Assembly (NCBI GenBank): GCA_028583405.1
Contig: CM053250.1
Location: forward strand, 39,753,142 to 39,817,141
Source: Pogonophryne albipinna
Taxonomy: Eukaryota; Chordata; Actinopteri; Perciformes; Artedidraconidae
Reading direction: 5' to 3'
DNA length: 64,000 nucleotides
In this document: one piece after another, positions 33,207 through 45,192 of the stretch
Layout of the letters: the number at the start of each line of letters is the position of its first letter
Position numbering within the stretch: position 1 is the stretch's first letter
Position numbers and translations under genes: made by a program
The notes under the pieces: generated by a model
Databases searched by the model: none
What the model was told of the DNA's origin: nothing
What the model saw: only the letters and a program-made list of their open reading frames with translations

Positions 33207-33233
33207 ATCCCTCCTTACAGACCCTTTAGGTCT
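33207..33233 (-). promoter_or_regulatory. Polypurine tract with hairpin, second ERV
   Basis: Retroviral sense: AGACC-TAAAG-GGTCT hairpin then AAGGAGGGAT directly before the LTR. Confidence 0.6.
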
Positions 33234-33759
33234 AAACATAAAAGTGTTCCCTTGTGCATAACTTATAGTGTTAACGTTCAATATCACTTTTCAAAAATAG
33301 CAGCAATGGCTTAGTATCAGAACAATTAATACTCCCTCCTTTCACAGAAATTGTTCTCATACCACATTCAATGTTAAGGCACTTGTTTTTTACAAAGTAT
33401 AAAAGAAACAAACTATTTTAGAATAGCACAAGGTAAAAAAGAATACACCATCTCGGAATAGTATAAGGTAATAGAAAATACTCCATTTTAGCATTGTAGC
33501 TGGTTCTTCATTCAAATGATATCATTTGAAATATCACTAGTTTGGACCTTTAGAAGTATCACATCATTTGGACATTCTTTGAACAATCTCATCATTGAAC
33601 ATCCATATCATTTTAAACAATATCATCATTTACATCGATCTCTGTATATGGGGGTGGGTCGTCTTGTTCTGCTAGCATTTGTAACTGTTTCGTTATGAGA
33701 AATGTACCCTCCCTCCTTTCATACCTTTTAAGGTATGAAAGTAATATGTTCTCTAGAAG
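33234..33759. other. Second ERV, region left of env
   Basis: AT-rich, no ORF. Contains repeated CTCCCTCCTTT motifs, one of them followed by an 11-bp perfect hairpin (33717-33740). Confidence 0.5.
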
Positions 33760-34060
33760 AGGCCTTTGTGATCAATCGGTACATTAGGACATGGAATGCA
33801 ACTGCAACATCTAGCCCTCCTCTGGGCGCCCCTCTGCTATCCTTGTACACTGTGGAGCCTAAACTCCCACTGGGACTGGTCTCTTAGCCCTACTGGCTTT
33901 GGGGTGTTTCACCATGTTGATTAACTGTAATTGGTACTGCATATAAAACATCACTGGCTGTACTAGTGCACAGGTCCCAGCCCAATCCTGTGGCAAGACT
34001 GAGTACAAGGTTTTAGTTCCACGATACCACCACACTGGGATACGGCATTTTGAAGTTCCT
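33760..34060 (-). pseudogene. env: Env fragment with a furin-type site, second ERV
   Basis: In one - strand frame a Cys/Trp-containing stretch with W-A-G-T-C-A-L-V-Q is followed by a basic R-A-K-R and a hydrophobic start, the pattern of a surface/transmembrane cleavage site. Stops follow. Recognised by pattern only. Confidence 0.4.
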
Positions 34061-36179
34061 ACTTCAGTAGCTTTGGGTGGTCTGTTCTAATGCTGTGATA
34101 AAGTCCCTGAAATGGTGTGAAAACCGGTGGGTGCTGAGCATGTGATAATTACTCCTTCCTTTATCAAGGATTTTAAAAACAGAAGTCATTTCATTAATGG
34201 TTTGTAGTTCAATTCAGGAATTTTCACTTATGGCGGATATGTTTCTACTTTAAATAACATCTCTAAATTGCAGGTCATCACTGGTTAAATGGATGACCAT
34301 TAGGAGGTGGTGGCGCTTGTCTTTTAAAACTCATAGTCTGGTGCTGTGCGCTCCCTCTGAAGCTGCAAGTAAGATTTAAAACATCTGCAGGGTGGGTTGA
34401 GCGACCCCTTCTCCCTGAACGATATTGGTTGTCAAAAATATGCACCATTACAATGAGTGATCCAAGGCCCCGCATGTATTACTCCCAATTATATTGCTTT
34501 TTTCAAAATTAAAATGTGCAATCGCTCTTTGCCCAGTGTCTTTTTAAAACTCTACATCTTGGACGACAAACAAATGTTGTTTCCACCTTAACAGTTCTCC
34601 TGTGGTAATAACCATGCTACAATGGTGAAATCAATACTTTAGATTAGAATACTTTCTTTGGTTTGGTTCTAGCTCTACCTTTAACATTTTCTATTCAAAT
34701 AAAGATTTGTCTGCTCTTATAGAGTGGTTACTAAAACTATCCCTTTATACTGTAGATCAATATTGTAACAAATTAAATCTACCAAATCGGCACATGAATA
34801 AGAATCTCTTAAAGAATAATTTGTTTACATGATGAAAAGATTGAAGAATATGTTCTACTCTGTACTCCTAAGTCCAAAACACCCACTGCTTAAAGTATGG
34901 TGAATATTTCCATCATGTCTACCCCTTTCTCCCACAGTGTGTTTTAGGATGATTTTCTCATTTTACTTTAATAGTTTCCTTTTTATTACTTTATAAATTT
35001 ACCAATTGATTAATTCATGGCTAATAAATCTTTTTCTTTCCTTTTTTCTCGTTTGTGAATAAGTGTGTTTTATGTGTAAACTCACTCACTCCCGTTTTCC
35101 TTTTCTCCTCCTCTGGTTGTCAAGCCACGACCCCCTCACATTTTGCTAGACCGTGCCAACTCCTCTGGTTCTGTCTTCTCCTCAGTCCATCCGCTCTTGG
35201 ATCCTTCCGCTGTAACTCTTTCCAGTGGCCCAACTGCTTTGCATTTCATCTCCTCCTTTACAGTCTCTTCGCTGTTGCATGGAGTGCGTATTCCGGTCTC
35301 ATGTCCCACACTCTGCTCTTGTGCCAAATCTCGTGGCTCAGCTTGGAACTTCATGTCCTGTCTGAGGGACCGATGAGAGTCAGCATGCTGTTTTGGTTCT
35401 GGATGCCTCAGGTGGAGATAGTTCTGGATGCAGTCTCGTCGTTGTTGGTTCAGCTCTGGTTCTCTGTCTGTTCGATGGAGGAGGAGGAGTCTCCTGTGGT
35501 GAGGTCTTTTGTCTGCTTGGAAGATGGGGTCGTAGCGGTCTGACAGGCAGAGAGAGAGAGAGAGAGATCTCGGGACGCATTACCTATAGAACATTCTAAC
35601 ACACTGAGGTAAAATAAATCCAATCTTTTCCACTCTATTTCCCTAAACATACTATCTGTCTTAGATGTTAAATGTCATCTAAACACAAGTAATGTCTACT
35701 AATAATTTAACCATATCCCTAAACATTGTTTTCTCCCACTGTAACATGTTTACTCCAATTAACTCTTTCAGAAAACCATTTTCTTCTATAAATTGAAATA
35801 CCTACATGTTTCAAGCATCACATATTTCACACACTATAAAAGAACGTCCCCATATTTTCTCCATCATTTTAAATCTCACTGTTATTTAGAACATAAGTAA
35901 TTTTTGTGACTGGATATATCTGTGCAATGTCGCCACAATCTGCTGGGGAATTTTGTTCATAGAGTTTGTACGTACAAAGCTGTACTTGTGGGTTAGTAGC
36001 CTGTTTCTACTGTAATCATTTTCAATAATTGTGCTCAGATCGGTCAACGGTCGGTTGTTCATAAACTTAACTGGGGGTGTTTCTGGTACAGACTAAAACA
36101 TGGATCCAGTGTATTTGGAGATGCCCCTAATCTGTAAATCCCCATCACTTACATATCCCGATCACTTAAACCCATCTCA
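34061..36179. other. Second ERV interior, degenerate
   Basis: About 2.1 kb, probably eroded env. ORFs at 34278-34475 (-) and 35055-35543 (+) show no recognisable domain. A GA tract lies at 35550-35566. Confidence 0.35.
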
Positions 36180-36524
36180 TCATTTGATACAAGAACTGCA
36201 TATAGGGGGGTGAATCATCTTGATTATAATCGTCTCACCTTTGGGAACGAGTATTTCTAACTCCTCCTCTTGTTGCTCAGCTGATCTTTTGGCTCTGGGG
36301 ATAAGTGAAAGTCTCTGAAACACAGCTGGAGTTTTGTTAGTGATGTGGGCATTCTCTATGAGTGAACTAATGGATCCATGTCTTACATGATATTGTACTC
36401 CCCTTCCAACCAGAAAGGTGCCAAGTGTAATGAGCACAATCAACAATGCTATTCTGACTCTTATCCCTAGGGGACCCCACCATTGATTTGGCTTTGTTCT
36501 TGACATCATCTCTATTTTCTCCAT
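36180..36524 (-). pseudogene. env: Env leader-like ORF, second ERV
   Basis: 114 codons: a short polar N-terminus, a hydrophobic segment (V-R-I-A-L-L-I-V-L-I-T-L-G-T-F-L-V-G), then P-R-A-K-R-S, a furin-type site, and a polar tail. A membrane-spanning leader followed by a basic cleavage site is known in some retroviral Env leader peptides. Placement just downstream of integrase supports env. It could otherwise be a small unrelated membrane ORF. Confidence 0.45.
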
Positions 36525-36639
36525 GGTTGTGTCAGTTACAGAATTTAAATCATGAGTACAAAAATTTGACTATTTTTCAGGTGTAAAACAAAAAATAGGT
36601 TTTCACTTTAGTGCACAATCTATAAAAATCTAAAGACAA

Positions 36640-36910
36640 TTCGTCTTTTGAGCTGTTTCTATCTTTATCTTATTTCTATTTATTGTTTTGTTCCAGCTCT
36701 GCCAAATCAGTCCTAACTTCCAATACTTTTCTGGAAGTTGCCAGTGAAGGGTGACAATGTGTGAGGTGGTGTCAATTTGCTCCTTTTTCTTTACCTTTAA
36801 ACCGGAGCGTGTGTGAAGTTCGTTACAACTTCTCACTGTTCCGTCCACCGGGATCAGCTCACTGTCTTTTGTGAACTTTCACCCTCACCCAATCACCTGG
36901 CCGAACAGGA
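36640..36910 (-). pseudogene. pol: Integrase C-terminal remnant, second ERV
   Basis: Frameshifted reading gives G-D-W-V-R-V-K near 36890 and W-H-H-L-T-H-C-H-P near 36765, resembling the G-D-x-V-x-x-K and W-x-H-x-S-H-C marks of gammaretroviral integrase C-termini. Several frame breaks. Confidence 0.45.
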
Positions 36911-38257
36911 GTCTCTTCTGGTATCTCTGTAGCTTTCCTAGCCTGTGTAGACAAAACTTGGATAATATTACTCAGAGTTCTGACATATTCATTACTTCTA
37001 TTCGTCTAATATCTAAAACTGGACCACTCCCTCCTTGGAGGAGGCCCAAGCTTCAGCATACCTCTTGTCGTTATGAGACCTATTGTTAACTACATGTTAT
37101 TATTTATTAACTACAACGTCACTGAAATCAATATATCTGTATAATCACGACACTCCCTCCTTTGAGCATAACATGCTCAATTAATATTGCAATGATTACC
37201 CTATTCTGAACAGGACATGGAAAACCCATAACGTTGCATTAAATAAATATAAATTCTCCGTGTACCCACAAGGCGTACAAAAATATCGTATGATGTATGG
37301 TTTTCCGACGGTATAAATGCATATTCACTAAAGATCTGCGATTAGCACAAAAAATAGTTTACTCGTTGTTTCAATAATGGCTTTTGTCCTGGTATTATGC
37401 ATCATTGTTGCTGTGAAAAACAATACCCCTGGTGTCGCTAATGCGTCTCAATAATTCTAGGATTAGAGGATTGGTTGATACTGCTGAACTAACATATCAT
37501 GACAAAATAATATTTCTCTAAACTAGAGGGAAAATACGAACTATTCTCACAGAGGGTGACATGCAGGAGCACATGAAGGGCTGGTGTCCCTCACTCAAAA
37601 TGAGATATTGCCTTACGCACTACACTATAAATCAGTAAAGTCACTCAAGAATAAATAAATAAAAACTGATTTTTGAAACAGTTGTAAAAACCCTACAACT
37701 TCTTCATCCAAGCTCTCAATCAGTGTTATGTTATTTAATCTGCAGCTCATTGCCTTAAAACAGATACTTCAGACCGATTATAAAATTGTGTTTATGAGAA
37801 AAATGTAATCTGACTCCATAAATCACATAATTGTTTGACTAAAAACTACACTTCCACTAACAATAAATGAAGTTCCCCTTTAACACAGCCCCGGTCTTCT
37901 GACGGGGTCTATCTATGTCCTGGCTGGAAAATGTTCTGCCAGTTTCTGTCGCCCTGTCACTGTTCTCCCGCTAACAGTCACTGCCCGTCCACACAGCGTC
38001 CACATTGAAAGCTTCACCATTCACTTTGAATGGGGTGACGTCACTTTTTGCCGAACTGCATTGTGGGAAGCGACGCAGAGCTTTGCTGGCGTGGCTCGCT
38101 GCAAAAGTTGAGCAATGTTCAACTTTTGAAGCCTCGGCAGAAGCGTCAGCCAATCGAATCATATGCCAGTACACGCTCTAGCCAATCAAACCGCTGCTTG
38201 TGTGTCAGGGACGGGAGATTCATGTGATTGGTTGTTGGTCGAGTTTCAGACACGCAA
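36911..38257. other. Second ERV, gag/pol-deleted region and inserted MITE
   Basis: No coding remnant recognised. Around 37977-38257 the GC-richer sequence with ACAGTCACTGCCCGTCCACA looks like a separate MITE that truncates the 5' LTR. Hairpin-pyrimidine modules occur at 37030 and 37151-37180. Confidence 0.4.
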
Positions 38258-38400
38258 GATCCCTTCCGGAATAGCTTTTCAAAATAAACTTTAACCACAG
38301 GCGAAAGCTAACCGGAAGTATTTTCATAACAAAACAGTTATAAAATTACTGTATGTTTAAACTATCTTATATCATTAAATATTGATTTTAATTTCTAACA

Positions 38401-39770
38401 AGGGATGTCTCCCATTCCCCTCTGACACATTTTGTACGGAGTGTCTTGTCAGAGTGAGTCACGTCAGGGACCCAGCTGGGCGCCTCCCTCCTGCCTCTCG
38501 GCACGCGGAGAGCGGCCCTTGTTCCCCCTCTTTTTGTCGCTGGGCAAAGTGTGACCTTCGTCTTTACTTTTTCACAGCGGCAGGGTTGTATTGTTCCCAG
38601 CCTTCGTCCCCTCATCGAAAATATTCATGTTATGCTATATTCCAGGGACTGTGATGCGCCATTACGCATGGCGCAATAGGCATGGGTTATTATCTGAGCA
38701 GGTGTGTCTGTGCTTCTAGTACCGGGCGGACCCAGTGGGGCGCAGACTACATCTTGCTTGGCCCTTAACCCAATAGCGATAGCCTTAGAGGGCGAAGCCA
38801 TATACGAAATAGAACTGAGATAGAAATAGAACTCCAGCTTCTATGAGCATTGGCGTAGCCCTCTAAGTGCTGGGCCCCACTGGCTCCACGAATAGCTGAA
38901 GAAAAGCTGTTTGTGTGGGAGCAGATTGTCGGGCCGCCTTCCTATTTATACCGGAAGGAGGCCCGAGGGTGGGGCCCACCTCGCAGGTGGGCGTGGACTA
39001 CAAGTGTTTCAGTGCTGCGTGGGTGCGCAGGGGGATTACCCAATAGCGATAGCCTCACCCCTAGATTCCACCGGGTCCGCCTACGGCGCGTTACGCCTAC
39101 GGCTTGTTACGGCTGCGCCGCGGTTTTGGTCCGGCCTCCACCGGCGTCATACCCTACCGGGCGCGTTTCAGAAGCATTTCAGAAGCGGAGCGTCTTGCCT
39201 GCCGGCTCGCAGTTTTTGTTGATTTGGGCATATTTCTTGGACAGGCTACTTTGTACAGACAAAGTTCATAATAATTGTTATATCCCAGTTATAAACGACA
39301 TGAATCAATGATGTGTTGCTGTATTTTAGTGGTAAAAAAATGCATTCATCATCATAATTATTCTATATATATAATTTACACAGTGCCTGTAAACCGGAGG
39401 AGAACGCTGGCATTTCTCCACCTACTTGAAAGACTACGGAGGGATAGCAGGGTCTGCAAGATTAGTTTGTGTGTGTGAATATATATATATATAGCTATAT
39501 GCTCTGAACGTTCCACTTCCTGCCTGCCCGACATTACCTTACGGCTGAAAAATAGACTTCAATCCTATTTCGAGCGAGACGCTTCTGGGACGCTTCTGAG
39601 TCGTAACGCGTCGCGTCTGGTGGAATAGCACCCATTGACTAGAGTGGCCGCGATTCCTGCGGACGCCGTGGCGCAGCCGTAACGCGCCGTAACGCGCCGC
39701 AGACGGACCCGGTGGAATCTAGGGGTTAGAGGGCTACGCCTATACTCATAGAAGCTGGAGTTACAGTTGC
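38401..39770 (+). mobile_element. Terminal region of the DIRS-like element, with MITE
   Basis: Motifs such as CCCAATAGCGATAGCCT (38769 and 39039), TTAGAGGGC...GCCCTCTAA inverted pairs (38785/38863) and CCAGTGGGGC/GCCCCACTGG (38731/38873) give overlapping inverted and direct repeats, as expected for the inverted ends plus internal complementary region of DIRS elements. The hairpin GCGCCAT-TACGC-ATGGCGC lies at 38655-38673. The assignment to DIRS rests on position and remembered termini, so it is tentative. Confidence 0.45.
39058..39725. mobile_element. MITE with CCCCTAGATTCCACCGGGTC ends
   Basis: Left end CCCCTAGATTCCACCGGGTC, right end is its inverse. Flanked by TCA (39055-39057) and TTA (39726-39728), a possible 3-bp PIF/Harbinger-type target. 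Removing it restores ATAGCCT-TAGAGGGC, seen intact at 38778-38793. Confidence 0.7.
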
Positions 39771-39771
39771 T

Positions 39772-40165
39772 GTATGTGAGCTGTCACAAGAAAGAGGAAG
39801 CGAGATCCCGGGCTGGAGTGCTAGTGAGAGTGAGGAAAAGTTCAAACCTGCCTCACCTATGAGGCTTCTTCTAGCAAATGTCCAGTCACTGGATAACAAG
39901 CTGGATAAACTCAGAAGCAGGATGCCATTTCAGCGCTCGACGAGCTCTATGGTGTAATGGACAGGACAGAAACTTCACGGCCGGGGACTTTACATCCGCC
40001 GACATGAGAAAGTTCTGCCGAAGTACTACCAGCACATCAGCTGGCCAACGCGTGGTAGTAACAACATGTATATAAAGGATATAAAGCTCTCCCTCGCCCT
40101 CCCTTCGGCAAATCAGACCACATCTCATTGCTGCTGCTGCCTGCTTACAGGCAGAAACCAACCCA
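39772..40165 (+). pseudogene. L2/CR1-type LINE, endonuclease N-terminal fragment
   Basis: Frameshifted reading: R-A-G-V-L-V-R-V-R-K, then L-L-L-A-N-V-Q-S-L-D-N-K-L-D-K-L-R-S, the start of the apurinic endonuclease of fish LINEs. It jumps to a later piece resembling the S-D-H-I-S-L-L-L-L-P endonuclease end near 40110. Stops and internal deletions make it inactive. Confidence 0.7.
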
Positions 40166-40167
40166 GT

Positions 40168-40232
40168 CTCACAAAAAAAACGTGAAATAGCTACGTTAGT
40201 CCACAGGGCAAAACATAGTATATTCACAAATA
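40168..40232 (-). repeat. 65-bp repeat, inverted partner at 45193-45258
   Basis: The inverse complement of this segment matches 45193-45258 around GCCCTGTGGAC(C/T)AACGTAGC and TTTCACGTTTTTTTGTGAGA. Both copies adjoin LINE fragments. Confidence 0.75.
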
Positions 40233-40275
40233 ACCCTCTCAAGACGTGATATGGATACAATATTTTTTCAATAGT

Positions 40276-42550
40276 ATGTTCCTGTAATGCCGGAGACTGC
40301 AGTTTCAGGACCGCAATCCTGGGACCGCAATCCTTGGACCGCAATCCTTGGATCGCAATCCTTGGACCCTAGTTTTTTTGCAACATCGCCACCTTTTGCC
40401 CGCAAAAGTACAACCAGCGAATATTGAGTGGTGCAGTCTCAGAGTAAATGGGATTTCTCCATAGGATTTTGGAAAATAGCTGGAAATAAGGTCTGTGGAT
40501 GACACAATGACACAAATTTAAAAGACTGATCACGCTTTGTTCTACGACATTAAATACATCAGCAGTGACCCCACTGGTGATTTTTGAAGAGTTTACTTCT
40601 CTGAAAAACGATGGTCGTTAACAAGTGGCTGAATAGGACTACAGAAGTTGTCGAGAACGTTGTACGTCATTACGTCGAACACGTAAACACTCCCGCTAAG
40701 TTTGTTTGCCCTGTTCGGCTTGAAAGCAAGTACCTGCACTCTTGCAAACTGTTAAAACAAACGCTTCAACTTGTACAATTCTGAATTCAGAATCTGTAGT
40801 TCGTTTATAGCATAACGTTAGCATTTAGCTTCTGGCGATTAGATTTATGATTTGAAAATTATAAAAGTAGGGTAGACATGTGCAGATTACCAAACCTGAA
40901 CCAAACGTGCATTCATCAAACAGGTTCGTTTTCCACAGACCTTATTTCGAGCTATTTTCCAAAATCCTATGGAGAAATCCCATTTTTTGTCGAGGGAACC
41001 CATGCGCAGTTTACTTACCGGGTAAATACGTCATCCCTGCACCACTCTATTGAGTCTCATTGAGTCTCTTCAGACATTGGAATGCTTGTTATTAACGATC
41101 TAAAAATGCATGAAAATATATTTTTCTTTCAGAAATTAAAGAAATATGTTTTAATATTTAGCGAGTCTCTTTAGACATTGTAATGCTTGTTATTAATGAT
41201 CTAAAAATGCATGAAAATATTTTTAGGATGATTTAGTTTTATTTTGTGTCTAACTTTCTATTGCTGGGAAATGAGGGTGGAAGTGAATCCCTTCCGCCCC
41301 CTGTCTCCATCCTCCCTCCCTCCCTTTTCCCGTTCTCCCAGACCCCTCTGGAGTCTCCTAGTGGTATTTTATCATGCTTTAATGAAGTGTTCCTCTTAAT
41401 GGATTGTACCAACATTCCCCATTTCCCCTAGTCTCATTTATCTTGTGCATTCCCAGTGACAGAAAGAGAGCAGCCATTCATATGAAGCCGTTGTCGCTCC
41501 AGAGGCAGAAAGCCACTAAAACAACCATAATTAACACTAGAATATCAATACAAACTTCAATTTATAGAACAACAATAGTGGTGATAACAAAAATAATATA
41601 TGAGATTAACCCTTGTGCCCTCCTCAAATGTACTACCTCTGGACACCTCATTATTTATTACAAAAAGACACACAAAATTATATATTTTCAATATAATAAT
41701 TAGTAGGGTGATGGGGCTTAGGTGGTTATTAGAGTCTTGAATATATCAAAGTTTAACACAAAAATTGATTTGATTATTTTTTAAGTAGTGTCAGATACTA
41801 CCTCTGGACACCATCGTGTCCAAAAATGCCTCATTACTCACACTCTGATGTTCATCTTCATGTCTCCTATTCGCTAGGTGGCAGTGTCACCAAAAACTAG
41901 GGTCCTAGGAATGCGGTCCCAGGACTGCGGTGTGACTACCCAATTTGCATGTTTGCCCGATTTGCACTGCGCAAGCGCAAGTTGGTCCTCCATATTGGAA
42001 AGCTACGTACGGCAACCCAAGTACATTTGACACAGCGGCATTTCGCAAAGGAGAAAATTTGTCTGAACGAGAGAGATGAGTTATTGTTTTCACCACGTAA
42101 TTTCCCGATTATTTGAGAAGAAATCCTTTAAGTGGGTTAAGTACATTATTAGAATAAGTGAGAAATTGATTTAACTTCTGTTTGATAGCTATCACACTGA
42201 TAAGAAACTGTAAATGTATGCAATCATTTATGGCATTAATAGTTTATATCTCATTTTTAACTGTGAATTGTTTTAATGTATTTAACATTAGAAATGTATT
42301 AGTCTGGCCAAACTTTTTCTGTTGAGATTTCTGGAAAAGAGAAATTACTTTTCATACGAAAAAGTTGATTCAAGAACAAAACTCTGTTATTAGATCAGTA
42401 CGGACGTCAAATGTCCTATTTGGATTGCCGTAAGTAGCTGTCCAATATGGCAGACCAACTTGCGCTTTGCGCAGTGCAAATCGGGCAGACATGCAAATCG
42501 GGTAGTCACATGTGGTCCTGAAACTGCAGTCTCCGGCATTGCAGGAACAT
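40276..42550. mobile_element. DNA element with 37-bp inverted ends holding foldback elements
   Basis: Ends at 40276-40312 and 42514-42550 are inverted repeats with one mismatch (ATGTTCCTGTAATGCCGGAG...). Inside are two foldbacks: arms 40422-40502/40935-41050 (TAAATGGGATTTCTCCATAG...) and 41932-42035/42408-42509 (GTGACTACCC...ATTTGCACTGCGC...). The stretch 41600-41890 holds a repeated TACTACCTCTGGACAC motif. No transposase. Confidence 0.7.
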
Positions 42551-43169
42551 GCCACTTGTTTTCCTATTAATTTCTAATGACCAGTGTCCATGTCACATGA
42601 TCGTAAACTTGACCAGCGTGAGAAAAAATAAACACGGCGGACATCCGATTTTTTTTTTTTGTAAAATCCTAAATTGTAGGATAGTTTGGCCTATGGCCAT
42701 GCTTTTCGATTCGATTTCTAGCGAGAAGTGTATATTGTACTTTTAAAATCTACGTCCAGTGGCTGTGTAGGATCTATAGTATAGATATTACGAAGATTAT
42801 TTGAGGTCCCACCAGGAGGACGTGTATATTCTACGTATTTCAAAGTGTTTGCTCTGCGCGCACCACCTGAAATTGTGAGATTGATACGTCTTTCCCCCTA
42901 TTCATTTCTATTGACCAGCGTCCATCGTCCACTCTCACCAGGTGAAAACAGTATTTCCGGTCTCAGCGTTTTCATAGTAACTAAGGTGGTTGCTAGGGAC
43001 GCATATAATTCCCCTCACTGATTTTACAGTGATATCTGCAGTCATCAACTAAAAAACATCAGTTTGTCCTATTATTAATTGGTTTAAATTGTGTGAAATG
43101 CTTTTGTGTTTTTCCGTTTCTGGTTTGAGAGACACATTTCCTTTTTCAGAATTTTGGAAAGCCGGAAAC
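42551..43169. other. Intron sequence, no gene seen
   Basis: Two related segments (42560-42625 and 42895-42950) share TTTCTA(A/T)TGACCAG(T/C)GTCCAT. Nothing else is recognised. Confidence 0.4.
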
Positions 43170-43500
43170 ATTACGCTACCCATAATCCTCAGCTATCGCT
43201 GAAGCTCATTGATTGGATGTTTTATTCGCAATGCACGTTGGGATATGGTGTTTATGCGATAGAAAATACGAAAACAGTTTTTAAAAAGAAAATAATACTT
43301 AATTCTGCATGTGCTTGCTTTTCTCTTTGAAAGTCATCACATAACTGCATTGTAATAAACGGTTTGGCTGCATTAAATATTACATATCTGCCGTAGTTCT
43401 GTATTTATAGAGCCCTGCAAGACTTTTGGACAAACTGGAAGAACTCTGATAACGAAACTGAATGCATGACGTGGATAACAAATATATCAGCAAATAAACA
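43170..43500 (+). repeat. Dispersed repeat shared with 23945-24230
   Basis: See the partner: same order of CAATGCACGTTGGGATATGG, CTTGCTTTTCTCTTTGAAAG and TATTTATAGAGCCCTG. Confidence 0.75.
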
Positions 43501-43685
43501 ACATCTTCGATTTCTCTTCACACAATACGTCTCTTTACAGTATCACTAGTAATTCGGCTGACTTTTATATTTGATCCAATCGGTCTATAGGCTATATTTT
43601 ACACCTTTTTGCATACCCAAAATGAACTATAACACATGATTTTGTCATTTTGCATAACGGTTCACAGCTGATATAATGGGACTTG

Positions 43686-43900
43686 TAAGATAAGATAAGA
43701 TAGTACTTTATTGATCCCAATTTGGGAAATATTTGCGTTGCAGCTGCATAAAAGACATGGCATTGTACAATACAAATGTAAAAAACTAGCAATAAAAAAG
43801 AAAGTAGAAAATAAATGTTGAATTTACAAATTAAAAATAACAAAAACAAAACATAAGTATATGAGGGATGGAATATTACATATTAAACTGAATATATAAA
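43686..43900 (-). repeat. LINE 3' end fragment
   Basis: GATAAGATAAGATAGTACTT followed by TATTGATCCCAATTTGGG is the inverse of a common fish LINE 3' terminus (GGGATCAATAAAGTA with a TATCT tail). No coding part. 43900-44440 is AT-rich and unassigned. Confidence 0.6.
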
Positions 43901-44448
43901 TGTAAAATGTACAGTGAGATTTTAAGTCCAAGAGAAGCTATGAGGCAGAGAGTTCTCTGCCAGAGGTGATTTGTTATAGTAGTAGTTTTTAAAGATATTG
44001 TTGTTAGACTAGTAGTTTTTAAATATATTATTGATTTTCTTTAAAGAATGTAAACACTGAGTTGAGAGAATAGTCAGGGGTTTTAGGTGATGGGAGACAC
44101 ATCTATGGAATCAGTATTTCAATAGCTAACCGTTAAATGACTGAACATCATGTTTCTCCCTATTTTAGAGCTCCCCCATTTGGTGATTCTACCCAGTTAG
44201 GCATATCCACATAGCTTAGGCCAAGTGGTCTTTATAACATTAATTGGTCCCATGTATGTAGTCCCTTCTGTAACAGAATGATAAGAACTTAAAAATTCAC
44301 TGAAGCCAGTGTTCAAAGGTTAACAGTTGAGAGCACGACCTGCTTATAATCTTCAAACTGACATGATGTTAGTCTCCAGACTCCCCTACGACCAAGTTTA
44401 CATTTTGCCATTTCCTCCACACAGCCTTAGCCCAGGGTTACTTTCCAC

Positions 44449-44698
44449 CAGTGGTGAACCGCCAGGGCCTTCAAGGTATTCAGAGAATACTCTGAAACAC
44501 TCAGATAAAACAAACACAAAAATTGATTTAATTATGTAAATAAAATGAATAAATGAGAATCGTATTTGTGTTGTTGATCTGTAATATTACAGTGTTACGT
44601 TGATTTGTTTGTCTTTCTCGGTCCATGCATTATGCATTTGAGTGGTTTTTTGTGTGTCTACAGAAGGTCCAGTTATGAATAGACACGGTTCGCCACTG
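44449..44698. mobile_element. hAT-like MITE, family D short copy (250 bp)
   Basis: Ends CAGTGGTGAACCG / CGGTTCGCCACTG with an exact duplication CTTTCCAC (44441-44448, 44699-44706). It is the compact version of the element at 49925-54086. Confidence 0.9.
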
Positions 44699-44706
44699 CT
44701 TTCCAC

Positions 44707-45192
44707 TGAACCCTTTGGAAGCTCAACCTCAACAATACAACTATTACTTTTAACAATTACTTTTTAATTTGTAGACTTTTGTAATTATCATAACCAAGCA
44801 ATATATGGACTATATGAGGCTTATGCATTGTACCATGAACCTGTATACACCTGTAACAGTCAAAGACAGGCAACTGATGAGAAGTTGGAAAGGTAGTTTC
44901 TGAAGATGTTATAAAAAAGGTACTAATTAGTTTTACCAAAATAACTTGATTTAATTGTATTTAAAATAACATTTCCAAATAAATAAATCCTTCGAATCTG
45001 CCTGTTCAGTTTCTGTTTGAATGTGAAGGGTTCAATGAAAGAAGGTCCTTTAGCCGTCTCTGCGAGGTGAAGATAGGAGCTGATTGGTGGTCCTGCTGTA
45101 ATTTCACAGAGGGGCTTCGCGTCGGGCCAAATCACGCCCCTTAGCTGTGATATAATGAGCATATACCACGGCCTGTCGTGAGCTATTGCTTA
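44707..45192. other. Intron sequence, no gene seen
   Basis: AT-rich; 45030-45170 is GC-richer, but no ORF or repeat partner was recognised. Confidence 0.4.

Larger units (their letters stand above)
32690..38400 (-). mobile_element. Second, decayed ERV lineage
   Basis: Left LTR (3') about 32690-33206, starting TGTTAGAAATC in retroviral sense. Right LTR (5') retained only as 38258-38400, which matches 33085-33206 apart from a 30-bp indel. Between them, on the - strand: integrase C-terminal remnant (36640-36910), env leader (36180-36524) and an env cleavage-site remnant (33760-34060). Gag and most of pol are absent. It follows the DIRS recombinase stop, and the sequence after it (38401 on) appears to continue the DIRS element. 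Boundaries are approximate; a clean target duplication was not established (AGGA/AGGG at best). Confidence 0.6.

Noticed and set aside
35055..35543. 162-codon + strand ORF as a host gene
   Set aside because: Inside the decayed ERV, no recognisable domain, and overlapped by comparable ORFs in other frames.
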